DNA of 6,882 nucleotides from Cyrtobacter comes (GCF_034470605.1 NZ_JARGYT010000067.1:1-6882); one strand, 5' to 3'. Positions 1 through 5,844 are shown, counted from the stretch's first letter. Notes: generated by a model not told the origin, from the letters alone. Translations and numbers: made by a program.

Positions 1-113
1 CGCTAAACTCAAAGAAAATCGACGCTTAGCATTACGATTTGAGAAATCCGATCTCTCTTTCCTTGCCTTTATAGCTTTAGCATCTATTAAATACAACCTT
101 TGTTAACAGTGCC
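1..113 (+). mobile_element. Right end of an IS5-family insertion sequence (partial)
   Basis: The stretch ends in a terminal inverted repeat: bases 95-113 are the exact reverse complement of 6786-6804 (19 of 19), where a second copy begins. It carries the 3' end of a transposase gene. The element appears to stop at 113 (cagtgcc) and is followed by TA at 114-115; the other copy is preceded by TA at 6784-6785. This fits a TA target duplication, as in the IS427 group of the IS5 family, but the other ends of both copies lie outside the window. The transposase stop codon lies inside the inverted repeat, so the repeat is part of the coding sequence. Confidence 0.8.
2..106 (+). CDS. IS5-family transposase, C-terminal fragment (cut by window edge)
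   Basis: The frame opening at base 2 reads 34 codons to a TAA at 104-106. It begins AKLKENRRLALRFEKSD and continues with a hydrophobic stretch, LSFLAFIALASI. A basic ENRR..RxEK segment followed by a hydrophobic FLAFxxLAxI tail is the usual end of IS5-family DDE transposases, just after the catalytic Glu, which lies upstream of the window. The enzyme would cut and rejoin the element's ends. The intact 3' end and undamaged inverted repeat suggest this end has not decayed. Whether the whole gene is intact, or is split into two frames as in many IS427-group elements, cannot be seen. Confidence 0.78.
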   Translation, partial: AKLKENRRLALRFEKSDLSFLAFIALASIKYNLC

Positions 114-1119
114 TAAAAATCTTTTTTATTCAGTACAAGAATTTGCTGATTTTTTATATGCAAATTGGGATAACATACCTCATATCTTGAATGACTCTGA
201 TACTAGATATAGTTTGGAAAAAGAGGCAAATATACCTAGTGCATTGCTTGATATATATAAGCATAATGTACAAAATTTTGATGCGTATAATACGTGTTTG
301 CTTGCTATAATGGATGGGAATGGAACTTTGAGATTTAAAGATTTTATAATTTCTTTTGATTCTATAGCAAATTTATCATTCTCAAATGAGATGAAAGGTA
401 CGTTGAAACAGGTCCTACGTTCTGATTTATTTGGAATATTATCTAAGTATGCTGCTTTTGATATAGGCGCACATTTAAGATTTTTGCAAAAAAAATTTCA
501 ACAACAAAATATAGCTTTTAATACAGCCAGGACGCTCTATGAGATAAGAAAACAATGGTATTTTAAGCTTCCTAATCACAGATATTGCTTAACTTTGAGG
601 CAGATCTTTGAAGGTATAGAAAATTCGGAAGATATAGCTGGCTTGATATCAGATAAGGAGCTGATATCATATATCAGCTACAAAATCTCTCTAGAAAAAC
701 TACCTATTATTAATAAAGATCTAATTCAATATAGTAGAGTATTGATGCCATGGTTTATTTTATCAAAAGCAAGGATGGTAGAGAAAAAGCCACAAATGCC
801 AAAAACATACAGTGTATTCTTATCTATAATAACGAATATAATTCAAAGCCTTCCAAGAGATAAGTTTGATAGCCATAAGCTAATGGCCTATATAGAATCG
901 TCTAATATCTCTAATACAGAAGAGTTAGTAGAATTTGTTGATAAGAAAATTGCTCATAGTGCGCTTGAGAGGCAAGAAAAGCTTAAGAATTTACCCGCAA
1001 TTAACAAAAGCTATATTCGCTCAGTTAAGCAGCAAAATAGAGTATGGAATAAAGTTCCGTACCCAGCATCTATAGTTAGTTGTGTTTTATGCTCTATAAT
1101 AATACTTGCAATGTTATAG
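100..1119 (+). CDS. Unknown protein with C-terminal membrane anchor, probably 5'-truncated by the IS
   Basis: I do not recognise this protein. The 339-codon frame opens with TTG at 100 or GTG at 109, both inside IS DNA that ends at 113, so native sequence starts only at about codon 6. The first in-frame ATG is codon 71 (base 310). The likeliest reading is that the insertion removed or displaced the true start; alternatively the IS end now supplies a TTG/GTG start. The body is mostly helical and charged, with a lysine/glutamine-rich region (residues 128-152) and a basic segment before the C-terminus. Residues about 322-339 form an uninterrupted hydrophobic helix ending at the last residue, as in a tail-anchored protein with its bulk in the cytoplasm. 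A weak LPxINKxxI motif occurs at residues 201-209 and 298-306. Base composition matches the neighbours. The frame is open throughout with no internal stop, so any decay is recent. It is convergent with tmk, 47 bp apart. Confidence 0.55.
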   Translation: MLTVPKNLFYSVQEFADFLYANWDNIPHILNDSDTRYSLEKEANIPSALLDIYKHNVQNFDAYNTCLLAIMDGNGTLRFKDFIISFDSIANLSFSNEMKGTLKQVLRSDLFGILSKYAAFDIGAHLRFLQKKFQQQNIAFNTARTLYEIRKQWYFKLPNHRYCLTLRQIFEGIENSEDIAGLISDKELISYISYKISLEKLPIINKDLIQYSRVLMPWFILSKARMVEKKPQMPKTYSVFLSIITNIIQSLPRDKFDSHKLMAYIESSNISNTEELVEFVDKKIAHSALERQEKLKNLPAINKSYIRSVKQQNRVWNKVPYPASIVSCVLCSIIILAML

Positions 1120-1166
1120 CCAAAATCTAAAAATAAGTCCTCATGGTTGTTATGATATAGAGAAGG

Positions 1167-1787
1167 TTACTTTAAGGTTTTTGATGTTACAGATCTCGAT
1201 AGTATGCTTTTTATCTGTAAAAACAGTATCTCTTTTTCAACTTCGGCATCTAAAACGACTATTCTTTTGCGAAACATCTTAGAGATAAATAAGAATCCTT
1301 CTCTTACTGCTTTATGAAATTTAATAGGCATTTTATCGTAGTGATTTGCGTTACTCCGTGAGCAAATCCTTTCTACTGCATTTTCTGGCTCTATATCTAA
1401 AACAAATGTTAAATCTGGCTCTAAATCTGTTACATATGTTTTATGTAGGTTTATCATATTTTCTATATTTAGGCCCTTTGTATAACCTTGATATACTAGT
1501 GATGAATCTAAAAATCTATCACATATAACATAAGCACCTGAACTTAAGGCGGGTATTATAAGGTTGTTCACATGATCTCTGCGTGCTGCGCAAAATAACA
1601 AAAACTCAACTGCGGGATCTGCCACCTCATCATCTAGCAGTATTTCACGTAGTTTTGCTGCAAGCTTTGTCCCACCAGGCTCTTTAGTTAAAAGGCACTT
1701 CATTCCCTCAGTTATTAAGAAGTCCTTTAATAAGGAAGATTGTGTAGTTTTTCCACTACCTTCACATCCTTCAAATGTTATAAACAC
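1167..1787 (-). CDS. tmk: Thymidylate kinase (dTMP kinase)
   Basis: Cytoplasmic enzyme that phosphorylates dTMP to dTDP with ATP, an essential step to dTTP. The 206-residue length is normal. Visible motifs: P-loop GCEGSGKT (residues 7-14), the TKEPGGT segment (34-40; usually TREPGGT), the dTMP-binding DRF motif (90-92, followed by LDSS), and a LID region at about 139-152. The P-loop has no extra arginine, as in the E. coli-like type II enzymes, which take the catalytic arginine from the LID; Arg144 aligns best with it. The arginine of the usual DR(F/I)E in the LID is replaced (His149 region), a modest divergence. The start is GTG at 1785-1787; MFITFEG is the typical beginning of this family and no ATG lies nearby. 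The Shine-Dalgarno match is weak. A promoter candidate lies just upstream. The usual companion holB is absent, so the gene appears monocistronic. Confidence 0.95.
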   Translation of the reverse strand: MFITFEGCEGSGKTTQSSLLKDFLITEGMKCLLTKEPGGTKLAAKLREILLDDEVADPAVEFLLFCAARRDHVNNLIIPALSSGAYVICDRFLDSSLVYQGYTKGLNIENMINLHKTYVTDLEPDLTFVLDIEPENAVERICSRSNANHYDKMPIKFHKAVREGFLFISKMFRKRIVVLDAEVEKEILFLQIKSILSRSVTSKTLK

Positions 1788-1817
1788 GTAAATTAAATTA
1801 AAGAGTCAAGGTTTAGA

Positions 1818-1846
1818 GTTTTAGCAAAAAGCAAAGGTTTACTCAA
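1818..1846 (-). promoter_or_regulatory. Candidate sigma-70 promoter for tmk
   Basis: Read on the minus strand, TTGAGT (1841-1846) and TAAAAC (1818-1823) are separated by 17 bp. This would start transcription near 1811, about 24 nt before the tmk start codon. The -10 box is only a 4/6 match and the region is AT-rich, so chance matches are easy. Confidence 0.4.
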
Positions 1847-1981
1847 TTAATTTTCCTATAAGATATACTTATTATCAACTCTAGCTAGATAGAAATTAGC
1901 ATCGGATTAAAAAATAAAATAGATGCCTTGGATTTTATAGTGCTTCTATAGCTGCTTTATTTTAGGTGATAGATAATATAC

Positions 1982-1997
1982 CGCCTATGCTAATTCA
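1982..1997. repeat. Dispersed short repeat, copy 1
   Basis: CGCCTATGCTAATTCA differs by one base from 6617-6632, and both copies are preceded by ATAATAT at nearly the same distance. Both lie in non-coding DNA. Two copies in one window suggest a family of intergenic repeats, but copy number elsewhere is unknown. Confidence 0.5.
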
Positions 1998-2098
1998 ACA
2001 GCTATACTTAGGTTATTCTAACTTATTATTTTTTACATATTTAATGCTAATTTAAGGCATTTTGTTTAAAAATCATATACCTTAAAAGGTGTTAGACA

Positions 2099-3094
2099 TT
2101 ACTCAATAGGTATTCCCTTTGATGTAGAATGCTCAAAATGCAATTTAAGTCCTGGGTTAACGATTGAATATGCTGAATGACAAGCAAGAGCACCCTCTGC
2201 AAAGCCAGTTAGTATAAATTTTAACTTTCCATGATAAGTTGCAACATCACCTATTGCAAATACACCAAGAGTGCTAGTCATCATATTGCTATTATCGACT
2301 TTAATATATTTGCCATTCATCTCAAATCCCCAATCCTGTATCGGGCCTAAATCCATACTCAATCCAAAGCAGGGTATTAAAAAATCTGTCTTTAGCTCAA
2401 TTAATTGATCATTTTCTATATTTTTGATTATAACGCTATCCATCATACCATTATGACCATTGATTCTTTCTAATTGGAAAGGAATAATAGTCTCAATCCT
2501 CTCGCATCCATTCATTTGGGTTATAGATGCATCTAGGGCTCTAAACCTATTTCTTCTATGAATTACATAAATTTTTCTAGCAACCTTAGATAAAAGAATA
2601 GCAAAATCTACTGCAGAATCTCCACCGCCAGCAATCACTACAATTTTATCTTTAAATTTTTCTAAGGAATTTATTGAATATAGTATAGAGCCATATTCTT
2701 CAAATAGTTTAATGTGATCAAGTGGTGGTCTATTGGGTATTAAAGATCCTCCGCCTGCTGCTATTATAACAGTCCTTGTACGTATTTCTTTATTGCATTC
2801 TGACCTAAGAAGAAAAAAATCCTCTTTTTTAGATAAGTAATTAACCTTTGTATTCAGTATAATTTCATGATGAAATGGGGCGATTTGCTTTTTTAAATTA
2901 CTTACCAGTTCTTCTGCAAGTAGCATAGGATGCGCTGGTATATCATATATAGGTTTTTGTGGATATAAGGCAGCGCATTGGCCGCCAATCTCTGGAAGCG
3001 CCTCAATTAATGCGGTTTTCATATTGAGCATGCCAGATTCAAATGCGCAAAAGAGCCCAACTGGTCCAGCGCCTATTATAACAACGTCAAACAT
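2099..3094 (-). CDS. Ferredoxin/flavodoxin-NADP+ reductase, thioredoxin-reductase-like type
   Basis: A cytoplasmic FAD enzyme moving electrons between NADPH and ferredoxin or flavodoxin, which feeds iron-sulfur cluster assembly and other low-potential reactions. With the ATG at 3092-3094 the protein has 331 residues, normal for the family. FAD-binding GAGPVG is at 8-13, the family-typical GGQCAALYP..PIYDIP at 38-53, NADPH-binding GGGDSA at 156-161, HRRNRFR (179-185) for the NADPH 2'-phosphate, and the second FAD motif GVFAIGDV at 277-284. The redox-active CxxC of thioredoxin reductase is absent, which separates it from TrxB. An in-frame TTG at 3107-3109 would add five residues. I prefer the ATG because GGAA lies 9 nt upstream and MFDVVIIGAG is a usual beginning. 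The gene is divergent from ffs with a shared promoter region. The symbol varies among genomes (fpr, yumC), so it is left blank. Confidence 0.92.
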   Translation of the reverse strand: MFDVVIIGAGPVGLFCAFESGMLNMKTALIEALPEIGGQCAALYPQKPIYDIPAHPMLLAEELVSNLKKQIAPFHHEIILNTKVNYLSKKEDFFLLRSECNKEIRTRTVIIAAGGGSLIPNRPPLDHIKLFEEYGSILYSINSLEKFKDKIVVIAGGGDSAVDFAILLSKVARKIYVIHRRNRFRALDASITQMNGCERIETIIPFQLERINGHNGMMDSVIIKNIENDQLIELKTDFLIPCFGLSMDLGPIQDWGFEMNGKYIKVDNSNMMTSTLGVFAIGDVATYHGKLKFILTGFAEGALACHSAYSIVNPGLKLHFEHSTSKGIPIE

Positions 3095-3127
3095 ATCAAA
3101 TATTTCCAAAGATTATGCATTGTTGGT

Positions 3128-3156
3128 TTTATAGAGCATAAAGCTATTGATGAAAA
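3128..3156 (-). promoter_or_regulatory. Candidate promoter for the ferredoxin-NADP+ reductase gene
   Basis: On the minus strand TTTTCA (3151-3156) and TATAAA (3128-3133) are 17 bp apart. Transcription would start near 3121, about 27 nt before the ATG. The -35 box lies inside the palindrome at 3151-3165, which also sits in the ffs promoter spacer. Confidence 0.4.
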
Positions 3157-3175
3157 CAGTTTTCAAGTATAGAAT
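3147..3175 (+). promoter_or_regulatory. Sigma-70-type promoter for ffs
   Basis: TTGATG (3147-3152) and TAGAAT (3170-3175) have the ideal 17-bp spacing. Initiation about 7 nt after the -10 box falls at 3181-3183, exactly where the closing stem of the SRP RNA begins, which independently supports both calls. Confidence 0.7.
3151..3165. promoter_or_regulatory. Operator-like palindrome in the divergent promoter region
   Basis: TGAAAACAGTTTTCA is a perfect inverted repeat of 7-bp arms around one base. It fills most of the ffs -35/-10 spacer and covers the candidate fpr -35 box. The symmetry and position suit a dimeric DNA-binding protein, but no regulator is known and A/T-rich palindromes arise by chance. 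Confidence 0.35.
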
Positions 3176-3180
3176 GACTC

Positions 3181-3262
3181 CCGGAGAGGGGCGGGGTCTT
3201 ATTGCTAACCTGGTCAGGTCTGAAAAGAAGCAGCCATCGTAATTGCCCTGGGTTCTCTCCAT
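3181..3262 (+). ncRNA. ffs: Small signal recognition particle RNA (4.5S-like)
   Basis: RNA core of the bacterial SRP. It binds Ffh and, with receptor FtsY, targets nascent inner-membrane proteins to the translocon. The conserved apical domain is clear: GGTCAGGTC at 3212-3220, a tetraloop GAAA at 3222-3225 closed by T3221-A3226 and C3220-G3227, then AGAAGCAGCC at 3226-3235. E. coli has GGAA in the loop; GAAA also fits the GNRA-type pattern. The ends pair as GGAGAG (3183-3188) with CTCTCC (3255-3260), with GGGC (3189-3192) facing GCCC (3245-3248) inside. At about 80 nt it is compact and lacks an Alu domain, as in Gram-negative bacteria. It has its own promoter, starting at the 5' end of the stem. 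Ffh is not in the window. Confidence 0.95.
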
Positions 3263-3372
3263 TAGCTCTTCATGCTATGGTTTATAGCGCTATTCTAGTA
3301 AACAAGAGCTTACGCAATTATATATAATTCAAGTGGTTGTGGTGTATTATCTTAGTGAGCTGTTCATAAAAC

Positions 3373-3410
3373 AGAGAGCAGATATATTGTAAGTTATATG
3401 TTGCTCTTTT
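3373..3410 (+). terminator. Possible terminator downstream of ffs
   Basis: AGAGCA (3375-3380) pairs with TGCTCT (3402-3407). A small internal loop then leads to an inner helix ATATA/TATAT (3382-3386/3395-3399) and an 8-nt loop, and the stem runs into TTT at 3408-3410. The stem is short and A/T-rich and lies about 110 nt after the SRP RNA, so the assignment is tentative. The opposite strand has a comparable T-tract (CTGTTTTATG), so it might act in either direction. Confidence 0.3.
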
Positions 3411-3464
3411 ATTAGAGTCCAAGTTTTAAATGTGGCCACTAATATACTTGGATAGTGGTACTCA

Positions 3465-3495
3465 TAAATTTTGCAAAAAATTTTCGCAAAATTTA
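3465..3495. repeat. Perfect 10-bp inverted repeat
   Basis: TAAATTTTGC (3465-3474) is the reverse complement of GCAAAATTTA (3486-3495), separated by 11 nt that themselves contain AAAATTTT. It is the strongest hairpin in the ffs-prfA gap. There is no T-run on either side, so an ordinary terminator is not supported. Confidence 0.6.
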
Positions 3496-3570
3496 GCATA
3501 TAAGAGATCTGAATTTACTTTTTATACATACTATTTTCCCTAATAGTGCTATTGGTTTGCAATAAGTAAA

Positions 3571-3599
3571 TTGATATTCGTTGCTTTTACGGCTAAAAT
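3571..3599 (+). promoter_or_regulatory. Sigma-70-type promoter for prfA-rodA
   Basis: TTGATA (3571-3576) and TAAAAT (3594-3599) are each one base from consensus and exactly 17 bp apart. Transcription would begin near 3606, giving a leader of about 36 nt before the prfA ATG. Confidence 0.7.
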
Positions 3600-3641
3600 C
3601 CATCACTTACCAATAATTTTTATCCCTACTTGTAAAGATTC

Positions 3642-4709
3642 ATGATAGATAAATTAGATAAGATTATAGAAAATTTTAACAACATAGAAGCCAGACTTCT
3701 TTCTGGCTGTATTAATGTGAATGAGAGAGCTGAGCTTGGGAAAAGTAGGTCTGATCTTGAAGGGCTAGTTGAGGTTGCGCTACGATATAAAAAAATGCTT
3801 TCAGATAAAGATGATCTATTAATGGTATTGCAAGATAAAGAGCAGGATGATGATTTTAAAAATCTTGTTCAAGAAGAGTTATATGGGCTGGATGCAAAAA
3901 TAGAAGAGGCTGTATACAATCTAAAATTGCTTATGTTGCCAAAGGATAAGGATGCGCATAAAAATGTCATATTGGAGATTAGAGCTGGAACTGGTGGGGA
4001 AGAAGCGGCTCTATTTGCCTCTGTACTATTTAGAATGTATATGAAGCTTGCAGAAAGGCAAAGGTGGAAATTTGAGATAATCTCGATATCTGAAACTGGG
4101 ATAGGTGGGTATAAAGAGGCCTCTGCAAGCATATCGGGAAATGGTGTGTTTTCTAAGATGAAGTATGAATCTGGTGTTCATAGAGTGCAGAGGGTGCCTG
4201 AAACAGAATCTAGTGGTAGGATACATACATCTGCTGCAACTGTGGCTGTTTTACCGGAGCCAGAGGAGGTGGATGTAAAAATAGAAGAAAAGGATTTAAG
4301 AATAGATTCTTTTAGGGCAAGTGGTGCTGGTGGCCAGCATGTTAATAAAACAGATAGTGCGGTTAGGATAACTCATAAGCCATCTGGGATAGTTGTTTCA
4401 CAGCAAGACAGTAAGTCTCAGCATAAAAATAAGGCAATGGCTATGAAGATATTGAGGTCTAAATTATATGAAATGCAAAGCCAAAAAAATGAAGACGAAA
4501 GGTCTTCTATGAGGAGATCGCAGGTTGGTAGTGGTGATAGATCAGAGAGGATAAGGACATATAACTATCCGCAAAGTAGGATAACTGATCATAGAGTAAA
4601 CTTCACTCTCCATTCTATAATGGAAGTAACTCAGGAGGGGTCTTTGGAGCAGCTTATAGAAAAACTTATACAAGATGAGCAAGTTAGACTTTTATCGGAA
4701 TCTGAGTGA
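3642..4709 (+). CDS. prfA: Peptide chain release factor 1
   Basis: Reads UAA and UAG in the ribosomal A site and triggers hydrolysis of peptidyl-tRNA. The 355 residues match the family length. The stop-codon-reading tripeptide is PET at 186-188 (the PxT class of RF1; RF2 has SPF), followed by the conserved SGRIHTSA at 191-198. The catalytic GGQ is at 230-232 in SGAGGQHVNKTDSAVR; its Gln is normally methylated by PrmC, not encoded here. The N-terminal helical domain is present, with IRAGTGGEEA at 113-122. The ATG at 3642 is secure because an in-frame TAA lies two codons upstream; the ribosome-binding site is weak (TAAAG). The gene itself stops at TGA, an RF2 codon. It has a good promoter and overlaps rodA by 35 nt, suggesting one operon. 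prmC, the usual neighbour in many bacteria, is absent. Confidence 0.97.
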   Translation: MIDKLDKIIENFNNIEARLLSGCINVNERAELGKSRSDLEGLVEVALRYKKMLSDKDDLLMVLQDKEQDDDFKNLVQEELYGLDAKIEEAVYNLKLLMLPKDKDAHKNVILEIRAGTGGEEAALFASVLFRMYMKLAERQRWKFEIISISETGIGGYKEASASISGNGVFSKMKYESGVHRVQRVPETESSGRIHTSAATVAVLPEPEEVDVKIEEKDLRIDSFRASGAGGQHVNKTDSAVRITHKPSGIVVSQQDSKSQHKNKAMAMKILRSKLYEMQSQKNEDERSSMRRSQVGSGDRSERIRTYNYPQSRITDHRVNFTLHSIMEVTQEGSLEQLIEKLIQDEQVRLLSESE

Positions 4710-5844
4710 TAAAATTGTTTCGGAGCTAGAGGATAAATTACCTGTTGTGCTCTGGCCTTTATTATTGCTTCTTTTGATTTTTACATGTGCTCTAGTACTT
4801 CTATACTCCGCAAGTGGGTGTAGTATGTATCCCTGGGCTATGAAGCAGTTGACTTTTATAAGTATCTTTTCATTATTAGCGCTTCTTATAAGAAGCATAA
4901 ATATAATGTGGTTTTATGACCATGCCTATACGTTATATGCTTTATGCATAATGATACTCATTTTTACCAATATTTTTGGTCATAATGTTATGGGGGCGCA
5001 AAGGTGGATAGATTTAAAATATTTCAGTATGCAGCCATCAGAGCTTGCAAAAGTTGGTGTTATATTAGCTCTTTCCAAGTACTTTAATGATTTTAGTAAT
5101 TCTGATGGCAGAATAGTTAGTAGGCTTCTATTTCCAATAATTATTTCTTTATTACCATTTTTTCTGATTTTATTTCAGCCTAATTTAGGAACGGCAACCA
5201 TACTATTATTTATATGTGCGGCACTTTTCTTCATTAATGGAATAAAAAAGGTATTTTTTCTTGTACCAATACTTATTGTTTTAGCCTCTTCACCATTTAT
5301 ATGGAGATATGCGCTACATGATTATCAAAAAAGAAGAGTTATCACTTTTTTAAATCCAGAGAAAGATATCTTGGATTCTGGATACAATATTGTGCAATCT
5401 AAAATTGCGATAGGCTCTGGTGGTATTTGGGGTAAGGGTATGTGTGGTGGGAGTCAAAGTAGGCTAAACTTTTTACCTGAGAAGCATAATGATTTTATAT
5501 TTACTCTGCTTGCAGAGGAGTACGGCCTTGTAGGCTGCATATTTGTTCTGTTTATATATTTTTTATGGATTGCTTACAGTTATGGTGTCAGTAATTATAG
5601 TTCCTTATACTTCGGTAAAATGGTATCTGTTGGCTTTGCAAGCATGATATTTATACATGTTTTTATTAATGTTGGTATGGTATCGGGGATTTTGCCTGTT
5701 GTTGGAGTGCCATTCCCTATTCTTTCGTATGGTGGTTCCAATGCAGCATCAACCCTGTTGATGTTCGGTATAGTGCTATCTGTTCAAAAGAGTGAAAGCA
5801 AAAGAAGGTTCAAAAAATATATACAGTCAGATACCAAGAATTAG
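4675..5844 (+). CDS. rodA: RodA, SEDS-family peptidoglycan glycosyltransferase
   Basis: Integral membrane enzyme that polymerises lipid II into glycan strands for cell elongation, working with the transpeptidase PBP2 (mrdA, not in the window). The 389-residue protein has about ten hydrophobic segments, the first at about 24-45. RodA-type motifs, rather than FtsW ones: GAQRWIDL (107-114), QPSELAK (120-126), HDYQKRRVITFLNPE (215-229), YNIVQSKIAIGSGG (237-250), GSQSRLNFLPEKHNDFIF (259-276) and PVVGVPFPILSYGG (341-354). Asp273, in the usual HTDF loop (HNDF here), corresponds to the essential catalytic Asp. The usual QPDLGTA is QPNLGTA at 168-174, an Asp-to-Asn change. The start is the ATG at 4675, 35 nt inside prfA; no later ATG leaves room for the first membrane segment. 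Translation is probably coupled to prfA. No convincing terminator follows; ACAG/CTGT at 5919-5930 is too short. Presence of RodA implies that some peptidoglycan synthesis is retained. Confidence 0.93.
   Translation: MSKLDFYRNLSDKIVSELEDKLPVVLWPLLLLLLIFTCALVLLYSASGCSMYPWAMKQLTFISIFSLLALLIRSINIMWFYDHAYTLYALCIMILIFTNIFGHNVMGAQRWIDLKYFSMQPSELAKVGVILALSKYFNDFSNSDGRIVSRLLFPIIISLLPFFLILFQPNLGTATILLFICAALFFINGIKKVFFLVPILIVLASSPFIWRYALHDYQKRRVITFLNPEKDILDSGYNIVQSKIAIGSGGIWGKGMCGGSQSRLNFLPEKHNDFIFTLLAEEYGLVGCIFVLFIYFLWIAYSYGVSNYSSLYFGKMVSVGFASMIFIHVFINVGMVSGILPVVGVPFPILSYGGSNAASTLLMFGIVLSVQKSESKRRFKKYIQSDTKN

Larger units (their letters stand above)
1788..2098. other. Intergenic region between tmk and fpr, with small repeats
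   Basis: No gene is seen here; all frames are short. The nonamer ATGCTAATT occurs at 1987-1995 and 2044-2052, and its reverse complement AATTAGCAT at 1894-1902. The outer pair 1894-1902/1987-1995 is extended by CGG/CCG, so it could fold into a long-looped hairpin. A 16-bp motif at 1982-1997 recurs at 6617-6632. Since fpr ends at 2099 and reads leftwards, its terminator should be in the right part of this gap. The only candidates are weak: AATGC/GCATT around 2043-2061 and ACCTT/AAGGT around 2080-2092. Confidence 0.5.
3263..3570. other. Non-coding stretch rich in stem-loops between ffs and prfA
   Basis: No reading frame of note. Several inverted repeats follow one another: AGCTCTT (3264-3270) with AAGAGCT (3304-3310), enclosing GCTAT/ATAGC (3274-3278/3284-3288); AGAGCA/TGCTCT (3375-3380/3402-3407); GAGT/ACTC (3415-3418/3460-3463) around two interleaved 6-bp helices; and a 10-bp A/T-rich stem at 3465-3495. 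The prfA promoter lies downstream of all these, so they are not in the prfA leader made from it. They could belong to a trailer of the ffs transcript or to a separate small RNA. Confidence 0.45.

Noticed and set aside
1120..1166. Bidirectional terminator between the convergent unknown gene and tmk
   Set aside because: Only a 4-bp stem (TCAT/ATGA) can be formed, too weak to call.
1346..1528. 60-codon plus-strand frame inside tmk
   Set aside because: It is antisense to a well-conserved kinase gene, has no ribosome-binding site, and its leucine/tyrosine-rich content is what the A/T-rich complement gives.
2099..3094. Thioredoxin reductase
   Set aside because: The fold signature is right but the redox CxxC is absent and the GGQCAALYP..PIYDIP segment is that of the ferredoxin/flavodoxin-NADP+ reductase family.
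3869..4226. Minus-strand frames of 87 and 66 codons inside prfA
   Set aside because: Both lie opposite the conserved RF1 core and have no independent support; they are shadows of prfA codon bias.
3642..4709. Release factor 2 (prfB)
   Set aside because: The specificity tripeptide is PET, not SPF, and there is no programmed frameshift site near the start.
4692..4898. 68-codon minus-strand frame at the prfA/rodA junction
   Set aside because: Antisense to the start of rodA, no initiation signals, no recognisable motif.
4675..5844. FtsW in place of RodA
   Set aside because: The QKRRVITFLNPE, QSKIAIGSGG and QSRLNFLPEKHNDFIF segments are RodA-type; FtsW has different sequences at these places.
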